From assembly GCA_903632075.3 (NCBI GenBank), contig CAHIKZ030005495.1, forward strand, positions 1,577,501 to 1,641,500: DNA of 64,000 bases. Reading direction: 5' to 3'. The stretch comes from Acanthosepion pharaonis (lineage: Eukaryota; Mollusca; Cephalopoda; Sepiida; Sepiidae). Position 1 is the first letter of the stretch; each line of letters starts with the position of its first letter. The position numbers and the translations under genes are program-made. Under the pieces are notes generated by a model that was not told the DNA's origin, did not search any database, and saw nothing but the letters and a program-made list of their open reading frames with translations. Shown one piece after another: positions 1 to 12,000 of this stretch.

Positions 1-1180
1 GCATAACTTCATAATAAATTGCCTATTTGAAGAATAATTCCATATCAATGAAATCAACTTGTATCCATGCAAACTCAGCTGAGAAAATGTAAATATATGA
101 TTCCACTCACCGAAAACTTTATCTTTTGCTAAACTTTCAATAATCATCGTGGTAGTGTTAATTATGGCAGCAATAACATTTAGGATAACATAATATTCAT
201 TTCTCATTAGAAAAATTCATTATCCTTTTAATAATAACACAATTTAGGATTAGATCTAACCTTTATTTGTGATTGACAATGAAGTATAAGTAAATGGCCA
301 TTAGTACACCAGGCTGTTTGTAATTGTCTAGGAAAGGAAGAGGAAGAAGAATCAGTATTTGCAAGAGATCACATGATAAAAGGTAAAGAAAACAATGGTT
401 TTCCTTTTGGGAGACAGTTTTTGTTGAGGGCTGCAAGGGATAGAGGGAGGTGGAAAGCCATGATTGCTTACGTCCTGAAAGAACACGTCACATAGAAAGA
501 AAGTGTAGAAAAAACATGATATAGAATCATTTTGTTATTTCATTTCTGTTGAATTTCTAAGAATACAGTAAATAACAACATTTCCAATAACATCGTTATA
601 TAATCAATAAGCTGTCATACTACAGGTATAGGATAAGTTCTTGAAAATTTACTATATTTTTAGACCTCATCTTACGTAAAGGTCACCTTATACGTGGAAA
701 TATTAGGTTTATATTAATTATGTATAAAAATAAATACCTTGTAAAATATGACTATGAAAAATGCAAATAATGTAGCATCAATACTTTAAAGTAAACAATA
801 AGACAACAAGCTTGTGAAACAACAAAAAAAAAAAACTAAAATAACAAAAATTCAAAATAAATAAAGTAAATACTAAAGAAATTAACCAACTATGAATGCA
901 GCCATAAACACAAGTAATCAACAATAAATAATGTCTCAAAGTTAACAAGTGCATTCCGATCTACAATTATACCTACTTGATAGCTTATAGAATAATTTGT
1001 AATATAATGTTACCATCTTCCAAATAAAGAATAATATTAGATCATTGCAAAAGTTGGCGTACAATCTTTTGCAATAATCAAATACATTAGGCATAATACA
1101 TCATTGACCAGCTTATATAAATAACCGAGCTGATGCACATGGCCTGGAAATTGTGTTGGAGCATGAAATTGACTGTCTAC
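1..1180. other. AT-rich DNA, no gene seen
   Basis: No open frame, RNA gene or clear repeat stands out. The stretch is A+T rich with short A-runs, consistent with intergenic or intronic DNA. I see nothing to annotate. Confidence 0.6.
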
Positions 1181-1186
1181 TTTTAT

Positions 1187-1252
1187 AAAAGTGCTCAATA
1201 TCAGGAATAGAGCATATGGAAATATGCTCTATTTCTGATATTGAGCACTTTT
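1187..1252. repeat. Near-perfect palindrome (hairpin)
   Basis: Two ~31-base arms, AAAAGTGCTCAATATCAG... and its reverse complement, are separated by only about three bases. The right arm continues into TTACCCATAAATAT. The motif TGATATTGAGCACTTTTA plus CCATAAATAT recurs near 3240 (inverted), 23250 and 61800, so the palindrome is built from the end of a dispersed repeat family present here as two inverted copies. Confidence 0.85.
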
Positions 1253-1439
1253 ACCCATAAATATCACTTACCATAAACCTCTATTTGTTTCTCTCTATAT
1301 CTATCTCATATATATATTTTTATATATCAAGAACAGTTTTAGTGAAAAAGTGTTCATGTGACATATGCCATCCTTTAAGACTTCATTAGACTAAAGTGAT
1401 GTTTATGTTGATGACACTGCACATAGGAAACGGCATACT

Positions 1440-1700
1440 GAGAATTAAATTTTTTAAGTATGTTTTTGGTATAGTCGAGCCGATTTCATTAATTAAAAGA
1501 GAAAGCAATTTACTAAGACCAAAAAAATTTAGAAAGTGCTTTAATCACAAGATCTTCCACAAAATTTGAATCAAGTTTCTTGTAATATTTCAATTTTTGT
1601 GGCAAATATATTATCACAATATAAGACATTTAATAACAAAAGTGATGGAAACAAACAAAAAGAAAAATAAACAAAAGGAAATTCACATCATCCCATTTCC
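1440..1700 (+). repeat. Dispersed repeat family C, diverged copy
   Basis: Shares blocks with 22400-22860 and 33040-33720: a GCCGATTTCATT-like start, a stretch ending in ATTTAATAAC, then GTGATGGAAACA and an A-rich AACAAAAAGAAAAA run. It lacks the LTR that sits in the copy at 33 kb. Origin of the family unknown. Confidence 0.55.
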
Positions 1701-1861
1701 TTTGTTTGCATTGTTCTTCGTTTGCTCAAATGAAAAAAAAAAACTTCATACAATCCAAAATATGTTTCGGTTTTAAATAACTCTCAAAAAGTTGATAAGC
1801 AAAAAAAAAAAACTACATCTGAATATTCAAAGGCTTACATCTAATACATGCTATAAAATCT

Positions 1862-1935
1862 CAAGACATATGCGATCGTGACCCTCCACGCATTCTGCTT
1901 AATTGTCTGTATTGCCATACCGCCTGAGGAATGAT
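1862..1935 (-). pseudogene. LINE 3' coding remnant (short)
   Basis: Read on the minus strand, one frame gives NAWRVTIAYVLR, resembling the last residues of a LINE ORF2 type also seen at 40.75 kb (LWRVMIAYALKDHGT) and 52.5 kb (WGTWRAMIAYLLKGH). Only this short tail remains. The call rests on similarity among the copies in this window and on my knowledge of the conserved LINE tail. Confidence 0.4.
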
Positions 1936-2213
1936 AGTGGAGCAATTTCCTTTTGCCTCCCACTTGATTTGGAATTAAGATTTTCTTCTCTTTGACTGGC
2001 TATCACCTAAGGCCTCTCAGTCTCTAATCTGTTAGTTGGAGGGAGAAGAGACGAATTCAGATCTTAATTTATTCAAAAATGGTTGCAACTGACTTGAAGT
2101 GAATTTGAACTTTGCTTCCCAATTTCATGTTCCATGCTGATGACACTACCTGCACGTGTGCATCATTTACACTTAGTGTAATAATAAAACGGGTGCATCA
2201 TTTTCATCAGTAG

Positions 2214-2443
2214 AGCAAGAGAAATAAGATGAAAGAAATACTAGTCCAAAATGAATAATAATTGACAATGCTTCATCTAAGAAATTTGAATCCTATTAAT
2301 ACTACTAGTAATAAAGCATATTTAAGTAAGCAGGACAGATGAGAAATAAAGAATAAGCCTTGAATAAAAAGCAAGAGAAATAAGATGAAAGAAATACTAG
2401 TCCAAAATGAATAATAATTGACAATGCTTCATCTAAGAAATGT
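2214..2443 (+). repeat. 156-bp satellite, ~1.5 units
   Basis: Begins GCAAGAGAAATAAGATG and repeats this start 156 bp later at 2371. It is nearly identical to the consensus of the 9.05-13.36 kb array and in the same orientation, about 6.6 kb upstream of it. It ends abruptly after CATCTAAGAAAT. Confidence 0.95.
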
Positions 2444-3174
2444 GTAAACTTACATTACTTGGGTATAAAGACAAAAAAGCCATAGAACTAAAATGGAAGA
2501 AAGGTTTATAGATTAATAATAAATCTATGGATATAACAGAATATTAAAAGTTCTATTTATATACAGCTTGAGAATTAGTAGTTATATATTTCATTTATTG
2601 TATTTAAAATTGATTTTCACTTGTTTTTAAAGATGGAAAAATTGCTACTGTAGTGTAAGTTTATCAAAATTTTCATCATTACCACTGAGTCTGAGATATC
2701 TAATCCTGTTGTGTTGCTTAACGATTGACAGACAAGACATTTTGTCAATGCTGACAGGTCAAGCAACAATTAATCCTTTTCCAAAACTAAGATTTCTTTT
2801 CCTTGCTTTCATAACAAGGAGTTCTAAATAAATACCAATATTTATGCTTAACATTTGTAAATGTGATTTAGAAAAGCCTTTGTAAACAACATTAGAACAT
2901 CCCAAAACTGGAAAAAAAAAACTGTACATATATTTCTGAGAAACTTAGATTGAGATATATATATACACTCATGCACAGACAGACTGTTTTGCTGTTTCAC
3001 AACTCATCAGTGTGGCTAGACATCCAATTGCCTCAAGCCGGGATCAAAACCAACTGATATGTTGTCAGTCAGAGATTTTACCCCTAACCCATTGGCACAC
3101 AGCAGGTGTGAAGGTGAATTTAGACAAACACACCAGTGACTGGAGAACTCGATTCATCTTAAGGAAGAGTCTTG

Positions 3175-3207
<33 letters not shown>

Positions 3208-3235
3208 CACACATATATGTATATATATGGTATGC
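2444..3235. other. AT-rich DNA with (AT)n, no gene
   Basis: Only low-complexity tracts are visible, notably (AT)n at about 3177-3203. The short open frames here are made of the microsatellite (repeating IY) and are not credible genes. Confidence 0.6.
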
Positions 3236-3330
3236 TATATTTATGGGTAAAAATGCTCAATATCAGATAATTTATGTAAATATAAAAGTGGACACTTAGG
3301 TCAACACCAAGCGGCGATAGTCTGTTTCGT
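3236..3330 (-). repeat. GTGCTCAATATCA-end repeat copy
   Basis: Contains TTTATGGGTAAAAATGCTCA, the inverse of the motif described at 1187-1252, followed by AAGTGGACACTTAGGTCAAC and GGCGATAG. The second block recurs at 61427-61460 (AGTGGAGGCCGAAGTCAACA, GGCGACGAT). Family unknown. Confidence 0.6.
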
Positions 3331-3349
3331 ACATTAACACAATCTTCAA

Positions 3350-4107
3350 GCATTCGGCAGAGGACAGGTGTATTCAACATTTGATAATTTTGCAGCAATA
3401 TATGCTTAAAGGTTTTAGGCAGTTTTGATCAACATTTTTCATTGTTAGTCGTAAAGAATTCTAAATGTAGGACTACCTTACACTTAAGTAAAATAATAAT
3501 AATAATATTTGTCAAGAATTTATTACAGGAAATATCAATTGTTGACAATTATGTATTTAGTTACATAATAAATAAATGAAAATAATTATAAATTTTGATG
3601 CTGTATTCGATTTTTTTAGGTATTTTTCATTTTCTTCGTTATTGGCAGCATTTTAGAATATTTTGACTGCAATGCTAAGTTTCCTAAGTTCAACAAACTG
3701 GAACTATTTCGTTTATGCTTTGTTACCTCTCTTTTCCATTGTTGCAAATAGCAAAATTCTGAAATTTAGAATGATCTTCTTCCATTTCAAAAATAAAGCC
3801 TGTAAAAAGGAATATTTTTAAATTAATGTAGGACCAAAAATGACAAACAACGTTAATGATTTCACTATAATTATATAACCATAATGTAATGATATTCCAC
3901 AGACAAATCTACGGTTTATGTTACCTCATCTCGTTACAAACTATAAACCTAAATTGAGCTTGAAATATTGTGTAATCTGCTCACTTATTTTTTTTTGTGA
4001 AATACTTGCATATGATATAATGAATAATTTAGTGATTAAAAAAGAAAAGGCCATTTTCAATTTTTTTTTTTTTTTTTTCTTGTTGAATATGCCCCCTCTT
4101 CTGAAGA
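3350..4107 (+). repeat. Dispersed repeat family A, copy 1
   Basis: Aligns along its length with 46612-47405: GTATTCAACATTTGATAA, GCTTAAAGGTTTT, GGACTACCTTACACTTAAG, GACAATTATGTATTTAGTTA, ATTTAGA-TGATCTTCT, and a final TTGAATA(T/C)GCCCC. The copies differ by substitutions and small indels. I see no open frame conserved between them and no clear terminal repeats, so the class is unknown (decayed transposon or old segmental duplication). Confidence 0.8.
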
Positions 4108-4143
4108 ACGTGTTAGATATATATGATTGTTTTGGTGTGGCTG

Positions 4144-4287
4144 ATGAGATATCTTGTGAGAACTTTTTGTCCTGGAGTGTCTTACTCTGACAGTGAACCG
4201 GATAGTGATCCAAGACAATTTTTAGATGCTGAGGAAGGTAGAGAATGCACTGATAGTCGTGTAATGGTTGGTGTGGTAAAAAGTTAA
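4144..4287 (+). other. Short acidic ORF (47 codons), doubtful
   Basis: An ATG-started frame of 47 codons lies just after repeat family A. Its middle is acidic (YSDSEPDSDPRQFLDAEEG) and looks less AT-driven than its surroundings. It could be the N-terminal remnant of a DNA-transposon transposase or a chance frame. I recognise no family and see no splice context that persuades me. Confidence 0.15.
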
Positions 4288-4856
4288 TTAATATTGCTGG
4301 TATACAGTAACCTTGAGAGGGAGAAGAAAAGAAGAAAAAAATTTCTTACTAAAATTTAAGAAAAAGAAATCTTGTCTGGTGGCAAAAAAAAAAAATCTTC
4401 CCATAGGATTTATAGTAAATGCATCTTTTTAAGACCCTTTAGCAAGGGCTGATGCCATGGTTCAAAAGTTATGGGTGCTGACAATTGTTATACAATTTCA
4501 TAAAAATAACATATTTTAGATCAGCAAGAGTCTATAAGAAACTTCTGTCTAACATATATACAGCATGTTAGTCTAATACTAAAATCTCTGACGATACTAA
4601 AACTAATGTTGCCTTATTTGTGATAATTTGAATTGTTGGAATAATTTTTAATCCAAATGTTAAATGTACTGCTGTATGGTTGTAAGATTTTCTTCATATT
4701 TTGACGCATGGACATATGCACATCTTTTTGTTCCTAACTGTGTATGCTTGTTGTCGTACAGATATAGACATTCTTAAATTTGCAAAGCTAAAAAAAAAAA
4801 AAAAAAATATGATCATTATCCAGAAGGGTTGAAAAACATTGCTGCAATATTTGTTT
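4288..4856. other. AT-rich DNA, no gene seen
   Basis: Contains poly-A runs near 4384 and 4791 and nothing else recognisable. Confidence 0.55.
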
Positions 4857-5365
4857 TTGACACTTAAAATGGCCCCCTGTAGATGTCACTTAAAGTGGCC
4901 CCCTCTAGATGACACTTAAAATGGTCCTCCTCTAGATGACACTTAAAATGGTCCTCCTCTAGATGTTACTTAAAGTGGCCCCCTCTAGATGACACTTAAA
5001 ATGGTCCTCCTCTAGATGACACTTAAAATGGTCCTCCTCTAGATGTTACTTAAAGTGGCCCCCTCTAGATGACACTTAAAATGGTCCTCCTCTAGATGAC
5101 ACTTAAAATGGTCCTCCTCTAGATGTTACTTAAAGTGGCCCCCTCTAGATGACACTTAAAATGGCCCCTCTAGATGTTACTTAAAATGGTCCTCCTCTAG
5201 ATGACACTTAAAATGGTCCCCCTCTAGATGACACTTAAAATGGTCCTCCTCTAGATGACACTTAAAATGGTCCCCCTCTAGATGACACTTAAAATGGTCC
5301 TCCTCTAGATGACACTTAAAATGGTCCCCCTCTAGATGTCACTTAAAATAGCCTCTCTCTAGATG
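4857..5365. repeat. 27-bp minisatellite with higher-order repeats
   Basis: About 18-19 tandem units of a 26-27 bp monomer, consensus GACACTTAAAATGGTCCTCC plus TCTAGAT. In the left half a variant unit (GTTACTTAAAGTGGCCCCC...) recurs at 4965, 5045 and 5125, an exact 80-bp trimer. In the right half, units alternate between GGTCCTCC and GGTCCCCC, a ~54-bp dimer. Every unit keeps TCTAGA. No function inferred. Confidence 0.95.
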
Positions 5366-5611
5366 TTGGTGGAAGTTTAAGATCAGGAGGTCCACAGCAG
5401 AAAATTATCACTTTCTCTCAGATGGAACTTTTACTTTTTTTTTTCTGCTTACATGGACCTTTCTTAGATGGTTATATTCCTAAAAAGAATTGTTAACAAA
5501 AAAAAAAGTCTCTTAGCAACTTTCCATCTGTACGTCAGGTCTTTAAACACTTGTACCTCTTTCCTTGGTAAAACGTGTTATGTTTTCATACCCAAAGTAT
5601 AACTATTTTTA

Positions 5612-5990
5612 TTACTTAAAACATTACCCATATTTGAAAAAATATTGTTTTTAGTTCAAACAGTGTATCTATCTGAGCAATAAAGAAAATGTGGTGCCTG
5701 GCAGGGTTTGAACCTATGTCCCCTTTTGTCGGAGAAATCTCTGTTTGATCTGGCATGCCATAAACTGCTTGGAAATAGAACCTTACCGTACTGTTCACTC
5801 TCTGTGGCTGAGACGTCTATGGCATGCCAGATCAAATGGTTGTTTCTGCTACAAATTGGGAAGCAGGTTCAAATTCTACAGGAGAGCATGTATTTCTTTA
5901 TTAAGATTTCTTGAGTGCACAGACCAATAAATGTAAGTAAAAATGAGGTGTCTATTTCAAACACAAGTATCCACTAAAAATAATATTTGA
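5612..5990. mobile_element. Inverted pair of tRNA-derived SINE heads
   Basis: On the minus strand, 5693-5765 reads as a tRNA-like head with box B GGTTCAAACCC and TGGCATGCCAG as box-A-like start. On the plus strand, 5814-5890 carries the same TGGCATGCCAGATCAAA start and box B GGTTCAAATTC. The flank contains TATCCACTAAAAATAATATT, also found after SINE-like heads at 50.7 and 51.0 kb. The arrangement is head-to-head, so a transcript would fold back. Confidence 0.7.
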
Positions 5991-6045
5991 AGTAGTAAAA
6001 ATACTGGATTAAAAATAAATCCATTAATTCTTTAGAAAAAAAGAA

Positions 6046-6088
<43 letters not shown>

Positions 6089-6111
6089 TTTCGTGGGTGG
6101 GGATTTGAATA

Positions 6112-6537
6112 ATCATTCATAGTAACACATCAAGTCTAGAAAAATCCTCAACAAAATGCAGAAAGCACTGAATGGCTGTTTTGACCTTTTTGGGACTCAT
6201 CAACAGTGCGCATCCACTACTGAGATTTGAACCAGGACCATTACGATACGACACAAGTGTCATACCACTTGACCAATAGGCCTTGGTGAGGAAGAAACTA
6301 TAGCGAGTGAGACTCAATTTAGTTATTACTGTTGCTATATTGAGTCTAGTTAGTTACTTCTTCGTCACTAAGTCCTCAGTGATCCAGTCGTATAACGCTT
6401 GCATTGTATCATAACAGTCTGCTCGATACTCAGTAGAGGATGGGCACTACTGAGGAGTTCCAAAAAGTCGAAAATGGACGTCTAGTGCTTTCTGCATTCT
6501 GTTAAGGATTCTTCTAAACTTGATGAATTACTATATA
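6112..6537. repeat. Foldback element with SINE-like arms
   Basis: Arms 6112-6260 and 6375-6537 are reverse complements with mismatches (shared GCAGAAAGCACT, ATCAAGT.TAGAA). The left arm, read on the minus strand, contains a tRNA-like head: TGGTCAAGTGGTATGACAC (box A-like) and CTGGTTCAAATC (box B). (AT)n tracts lie immediately outside both arms (6049-6081, 6531-6557). Two inverted SINE copies are the simplest explanation. Confidence 0.75.
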
Positions 6538-6639
6538 TATATATATATATATATAAATATAAAGAAAAAGAAATACTAACTATTATAGGATAAATGTGGT
6601 ATTTACTTAGTTTTTTTTTTTTTTTTTTTTGTGCGCCAT

Positions 6640-6870
6640 GTCTGTTCAGGATATGGTCAAAGATATTTTCCGTTTTTGTTGTTCTAAATAACTTTTGACC
6701 CTTTATTATCTGCCATTATCCTTGTTCTACCATCCATTCACATAAATTCATTAAGTAGCTTACTCATTGTTACTCTAGCTTCTCTTGACTCCAATATGTC
6801 TTGTGAGTGTTAGATTCTCTGAGCCTTCTTTCAAGTGATGGGATTGAAAATTTTTTTTTTTTTTAGAAAT
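6640..6870 (-). pseudogene. Very degenerate LINE tail
   Basis: GTGAGTGTTAGATTCTCTGA and GCCTTCTTTCAAGTGATGG resemble 52656-52700 (ATGAGTATCAGATTCTCCGA, CCCTTCTTTCTCATTACGTG), the better-preserved LINE tail on the minus strand. No reading frame survives. Confidence 0.35.
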
Positions 6871-7294
6871 GTTTTTGTCTGAGAAATTAGGAACCAGTTC
6901 TTTCTTTATCTTTTAATTTTTTGTTGATGGATTTTAGAGCCAGGGTTATTTAAGTGCAATTTTAATAAACAGCTTGCACAAATCTTTGTGAACTCTTTGT
7001 ATCCTGTCACCGACCCTTTCTTCATTATGTGTTCCAGATGGATGGTTAGTCACATTAATTTCTTGCAGTGCCAACTTTTGTATAAACATATCAAAAAAAA
7101 TTCATTCATTTTTACACACACACACATACATACATATATATATATATATAATATATATATATATATAAAACTCATCTCTTTGTTGTATTCAAGTACGTTG
7201 AATTACAACTTGTATAAATCCATTTCATTTTAAAGCCACTCTGAGTGAGAAGCTTAACCGAAAACCAACTTTTTTTTTTTTTTTACTTTAATGA
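6871..7294. other. Low-complexity DNA
   Basis: T-runs, (CA)n and (AT)n around 7115-7165. Nothing gene-like. Confidence 0.55.
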
Positions 7295-7570
7295 TTTCAC
7301 CCCCCCCCAAGTAAGGCAATAAAGCCACTAAGACACAACAGTGGTTACTGAGTGTGAGAGAATGGGAAAAATAACAATTAAGGAGAGAGAACAATAAAAG
7401 AATAATAATTAAAAAGATGGAAGATAATGATTGACATTGTATTTAAATTTTTAAAGATCAAAATTAACTGGGAAGAAGGAACCTGGCTGGAAGAGAGTTC
7501 CACAAGCGAGAAGTGCGATAGAAGAAACTGTTAGTATAGAACTTACGGTTCTATCGAGCCATTTCACCTT
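7295..7570 (-). mobile_element. LINE 3' end (decayed)
   Basis: Shares TTCACCCC...AAGTAAGGC, AAAGCCACTAAGACACAA, ATTTAAATTTTT and GAGAGTTCCACAAGCGAGAA with 15727-15945, 16713-16855, 34637-34795, 49863-50400 and (inverted) 57765-58025. In the best copy (49.9 kb) the region encodes the end of a LINE ORF2 on the minus strand, so this is a 3'-terminal LINE fragment in the same orientation. Confidence 0.65.
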
Positions 7571-9045
7571 TCAATTAGAATTCAAACTTTGTAAATCGAA
7601 TGGGTGAGCTACTGTTTTGAGTCACTCCCCAAAACTGCTGACCAAAAATCCATGGCCTTTCAAAAAAAAAAAAAATATATGATAACCATTCAGTGTAAAC
7701 TGTAAACTGCCGTCAATTTTTCATTCAATGTTATCAGTGCTTCCAAGCTTATTTATTTTTCTTCTGTATTAAAAAAATAAGGGCTTTTTCTTTTTTTCTT
7801 TTAATTTTTAAAATTTTTTTTTAATTGGATGTCTGTGTTCATTAGATGGCTTGTTACCGTAATCTTATCTATGATTGGTTAAAACTTTGTATTTCAAACC
7901 AATGCAAATATATTCTTTCGTTTACAATTCATAAATCTCATTGAAATGGCATAATTACCAAAAAAGGTTGAAATTGTTTCTTTTTTTTCCCCCTTGAGTC
8001 AGTAAATTAATTCAGTTCAGGTTGTTCTTTAGTTGTGTATCTTTCTTTCTTTTTTTTTTTTTTTTCTGATATTCTCTGCCTTCCCATCTGAAATACTTGC
8101 AAAAAGACTAAAAACAAACAAACAAATAAAAAAAAAACAAGAAAATGTCTAAAAAAAAAAAAATAATAATAATGAATTTTAAATAAAAATTAAATTAAAA
8201 AAAAAATAAAGTTTTGTGATTAATTTTGATTTCCCTAACTGCACAGTTGTGCGTCGATTATCTATTGCTTATGTGATTAAAGTCACAATGTATTTGTTTA
8301 ACAGCGTTGAACTTCCTCTGCAAATCCAGACTTTGTTTTAGCTACCACCTCACTTTTTTACCCCTGTGTGATTCGTACCTTTTTTTTTTTTTTTTTTTTT
8401 TTTTTTTCCCACCCTCTCTAGTAAGACTGACGAGCAAAGTGATTTTCCTTTTTTAAGTATCATTAAGTAAATACTGTTTATAATTTAAAGATTATATTGA
8501 ATTTGAGCAGGGACAGTTACTATATCAATTCTTACTTTCTTTTAAAAGTCAAGCATTAAGAAGGCCAAGAGCACTTCAATTTAAAATTGATACACCTGCC
8601 CCCCCTTAATAAAAGGTACGACTGTCTGCTTTCTCTTTTTATTTTTATTAAGAGTCTCAAGACTCATTTACAGTTTGATTTCATATAGAACTCTTCCTTC
8701 ATTGTCAACATTTTTCAAACCAACTGGCTCAGGTTCAAATCTTGGGACAGGCATCTAAACCTTGTGCAAGTCTTTCAGCTATCATACTTGAAGCAATTAT
8801 TCTTGTGCTTGTAAAATTCCTTGTACATAAAATTTGTCCAGAATAAGAATTCAGCCTTTTATTTTTTGTTTTCATTCTCATTGTATTGTTTTCTTCTTCC
8901 TCATAAAATTAACATTTATTTAATCTGCTGTTTACAAAAAAAAAATATTGTGTGTGTGTTACATTTTGTGTTTCACTTTCAAAATATTGGATCAATTTGA
9001 CTCATCCAAAATAGGAAATCTCAAACAGCTTGAAAAAGGCAATGC
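7571..9045. other. AT-rich DNA, homopolymers, no gene
   Basis: Long T and A runs (about 8047-8065, 8380-8408) and no recognisable gene or repeat family. The array begins at its right edge. Confidence 0.6.
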
Positions 9046-12000
9046 GAAGAAATACTAGTCGAAAATGAATAATAATTGACAATGCTTCATCTAAGAAATT
9101 TGAATCCTATTTCATACTAGTAATAAAGCATATTTAAGTAAGCAGGGCAGATGAGAAATAAAGAATAAGTTTCCTGAAAAAAGCAAGAGAAATAAGATTG
9201 AAATACTAGTCAAAAATGAATAATAATTGACAACTTCATCTAAGAAATTTGAAAAATACTACTAGTAATTAAGTAAGCAGGGCAGATGAGAAATAAAGAA
9301 TAAGCCTTGAATAAAAAGCAAGAGAAATAAGATGAAAGAAATACTAGTCCAAAATGAATAATAATTGACAATGCTTCATCTGAGAAATTTGAAACCTATT
9401 AATACTACTAGTAATAAAGCATATTTAAGTAAGCAGGGCAGATGAGAAATAAAGAATAAGCCTTGAATAAAAAGCAAGAGAAATAAGATGAAAGAAATAC
9501 TAGTCCAAAATGAATAATAATTGACAATGCTTCATCTAAGAAATTTGAATCCTATTAATACTACTAGTAATAAAAAGCATATTTAAGTAAGCAGGGCAGA
9601 TGAGAAATAAAGAATAAGCCTTGAATAAAAAAGCAAGAGAAATAAGATGAAAAGAAATACTAGTCGAAAATGAATAATAATTGACAATGCTTCATCTAAG
9701 AAATTTGAATCCTATTAAATTTGAATCATATTTAATAAGCAGGGGCAGATGAGAAATAAAGAATACTTTTGAATAGAAATAAATGAAAGAAAAAGTCCAA
9801 AATGAATTTAAGCTTCATCTAAGAAATTTGAATCCTATTAATACTACTAGGGCAGATGAGAAATAAATGAGAAAGCCTTGAATAAAAAGCAAGAGAAATA
9901 AGATGAAAGAAATACTAGTCCAAAATGAATAATAATTGACAATACTTCATCTAAGAAATTTGAATCCTATTAATACTACTAGTAATAAAGCATATTTAAG
10001 TAAATAGGGCAGATGAGAAATAAAGAATAAGCCTTGAATAAAAAGCAAGAGAAATAAGATGAAAGAAATACTAGTCAAAAAATGAATAATAATTGACAAT
10101 GCTTCATCTAAGAAATTTGAATCCTATTAATACTACTAGTAATAAAATATTTAAAAAGGCAGATGAGAAATAAAGAATAATGAATAAAAAGCAAAGAAAT
10201 AAGATGAAAGAAATACTAGTCGAAAATGAATAATAATTGACAATGCTTCATCTAAGAAATTTGAATCCTATTAATACTACTAGTAATAAAGCATATTTAA
10301 GTAAGCAGGGCAGATGAGAAATAAAGAATAAGCCTTGAATAAAAAAGCAAGAGAAATAAGATGAAAGAAATACTAGTCGAAAATGAATAATAATTGACAA
10401 TGCTTCATCTAAGAAATTTGAATCCTATTAATACTACTAGTAATAAAGCATATTTAAGTAAGCAGGGCAGATGAGAAATAAAGAATAAGCCTTGAATAAA
10501 AAAAGCAAGAGAAATAAGATGAAAGAAATACTAAGTCGAAAATGAATAATAATTGACAATGCTTCATCTAAGAAATTTGAATCCTATTAATACTACTAGT
10601 AATAAAGCATATTTAAGTAAGCGAATAAAAAGGGCAGATGAGAAATAAAGAATAAGCCTAAGAAATTTGAATAAAAAGCATATTTAAGTAAAGAGAAATA
10701 AGATGAATAAAAAGAAATAATAAGATGAAAGAAAAATGAATAATAATTGACAATGCTTCATCTAAGAAATTTGAATCCTATTAATACTACTAGTAATAAA
10801 GCATATTTAAGTAAGCAGGGCAGATGAGAAATAAAGAATAAGCCTTGAATAAAAAGCAAGAGAAATAAGATGAAAGAAATACTAGTCGAAAATGAATAAT
10901 AATTGACAATGCTTCATCTAAGAAATTTGAATCCTATTAATACTACTAGTAATAAAGCATATTTAAGTAAGCAGGGCAGATGAGAAATAAAGAATAAGCC
11001 TCGAATAAAAAGCAAGAGAAATAAGATGAAAGAAATACTAGTCGAAAATGAATAATAATTGACAATGCTTCATCTAAGAAATTTGAATCCTATTAATACT
11101 ACTAGTAATAAAGCGTATTTAAGTAAGCAGGGCAGATGAGAAATAAAGAATAAGCCTCGAATAAAAAGCAAGAGAAATAAGATGAAAGAAATACTAGTCC
11201 AAAATGAATAATAATTGACAATGCTTCATCTAAGAAATTTGAATCCTATTAATACTACTAGTAATAAAGCATATTTAAGTAAGCAGGGCAGATGAGAAAT
11301 AAAGAATAAGCCTCGAATAAAAAGCAAATAAAAAAGAAAATACTAGTCAAAATGATTGAAATGCTTCATCTAAGAAAGATAAACTACTAGTAATAAAGCA
11401 TATTTAAAAAGGGCAGATGAGAAATAAAGAATAAAAATGAAAGAAATAGATGAAAGAAATACTAGTTCAAAATGAATAATAATTGACAATGCTTCATCTA
11501 AGAAATTTGAATCCTATTAATACTACTAGTAATAAAGCATATTTAAGTAAGCAGGGCAGATGAGAAATAAAGAATAAGCCTTGAATAAAAAAGCAAGAGA
11601 AATAAGATGAAAGAAATACTAGTCCAAAATGAATAATAATTGACAATGCTTCATCTAAGAAATTTGAATCCTATTAATACTACTAGTAATAAAGCATATT
11701 TAAGTAAGCAGGGCAGATGAGAAATAAAGAATAAGCCTTGAATAAAAGCAAGAGAAATAAGATGAAAGAAATACTAGTCCAAAATGAATAATAATTGACA
11801 ATGCTTCATCTAAGAAATTTGAATCCTATTAATACTACTAGTAATAAAGCATATTTAAGTAAGCAGGGCAGATGAGAAATAAAGAATAAGCCTTGAATAA
11901 AAAGCAAGAGAAATAAGATGAAAGAAATACTAGTCAAAAATGAATAATAATTGACAATGCTTCATCTAAGAAATTTGAAACCTGTTAATACTACTAGTAA

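Noticed and set aside
4857..5365. CRISPR-like array
   Set aside because: Units are directly contiguous variants of one monomer, with no unique spacers, no cas genes and a eukaryotic context.
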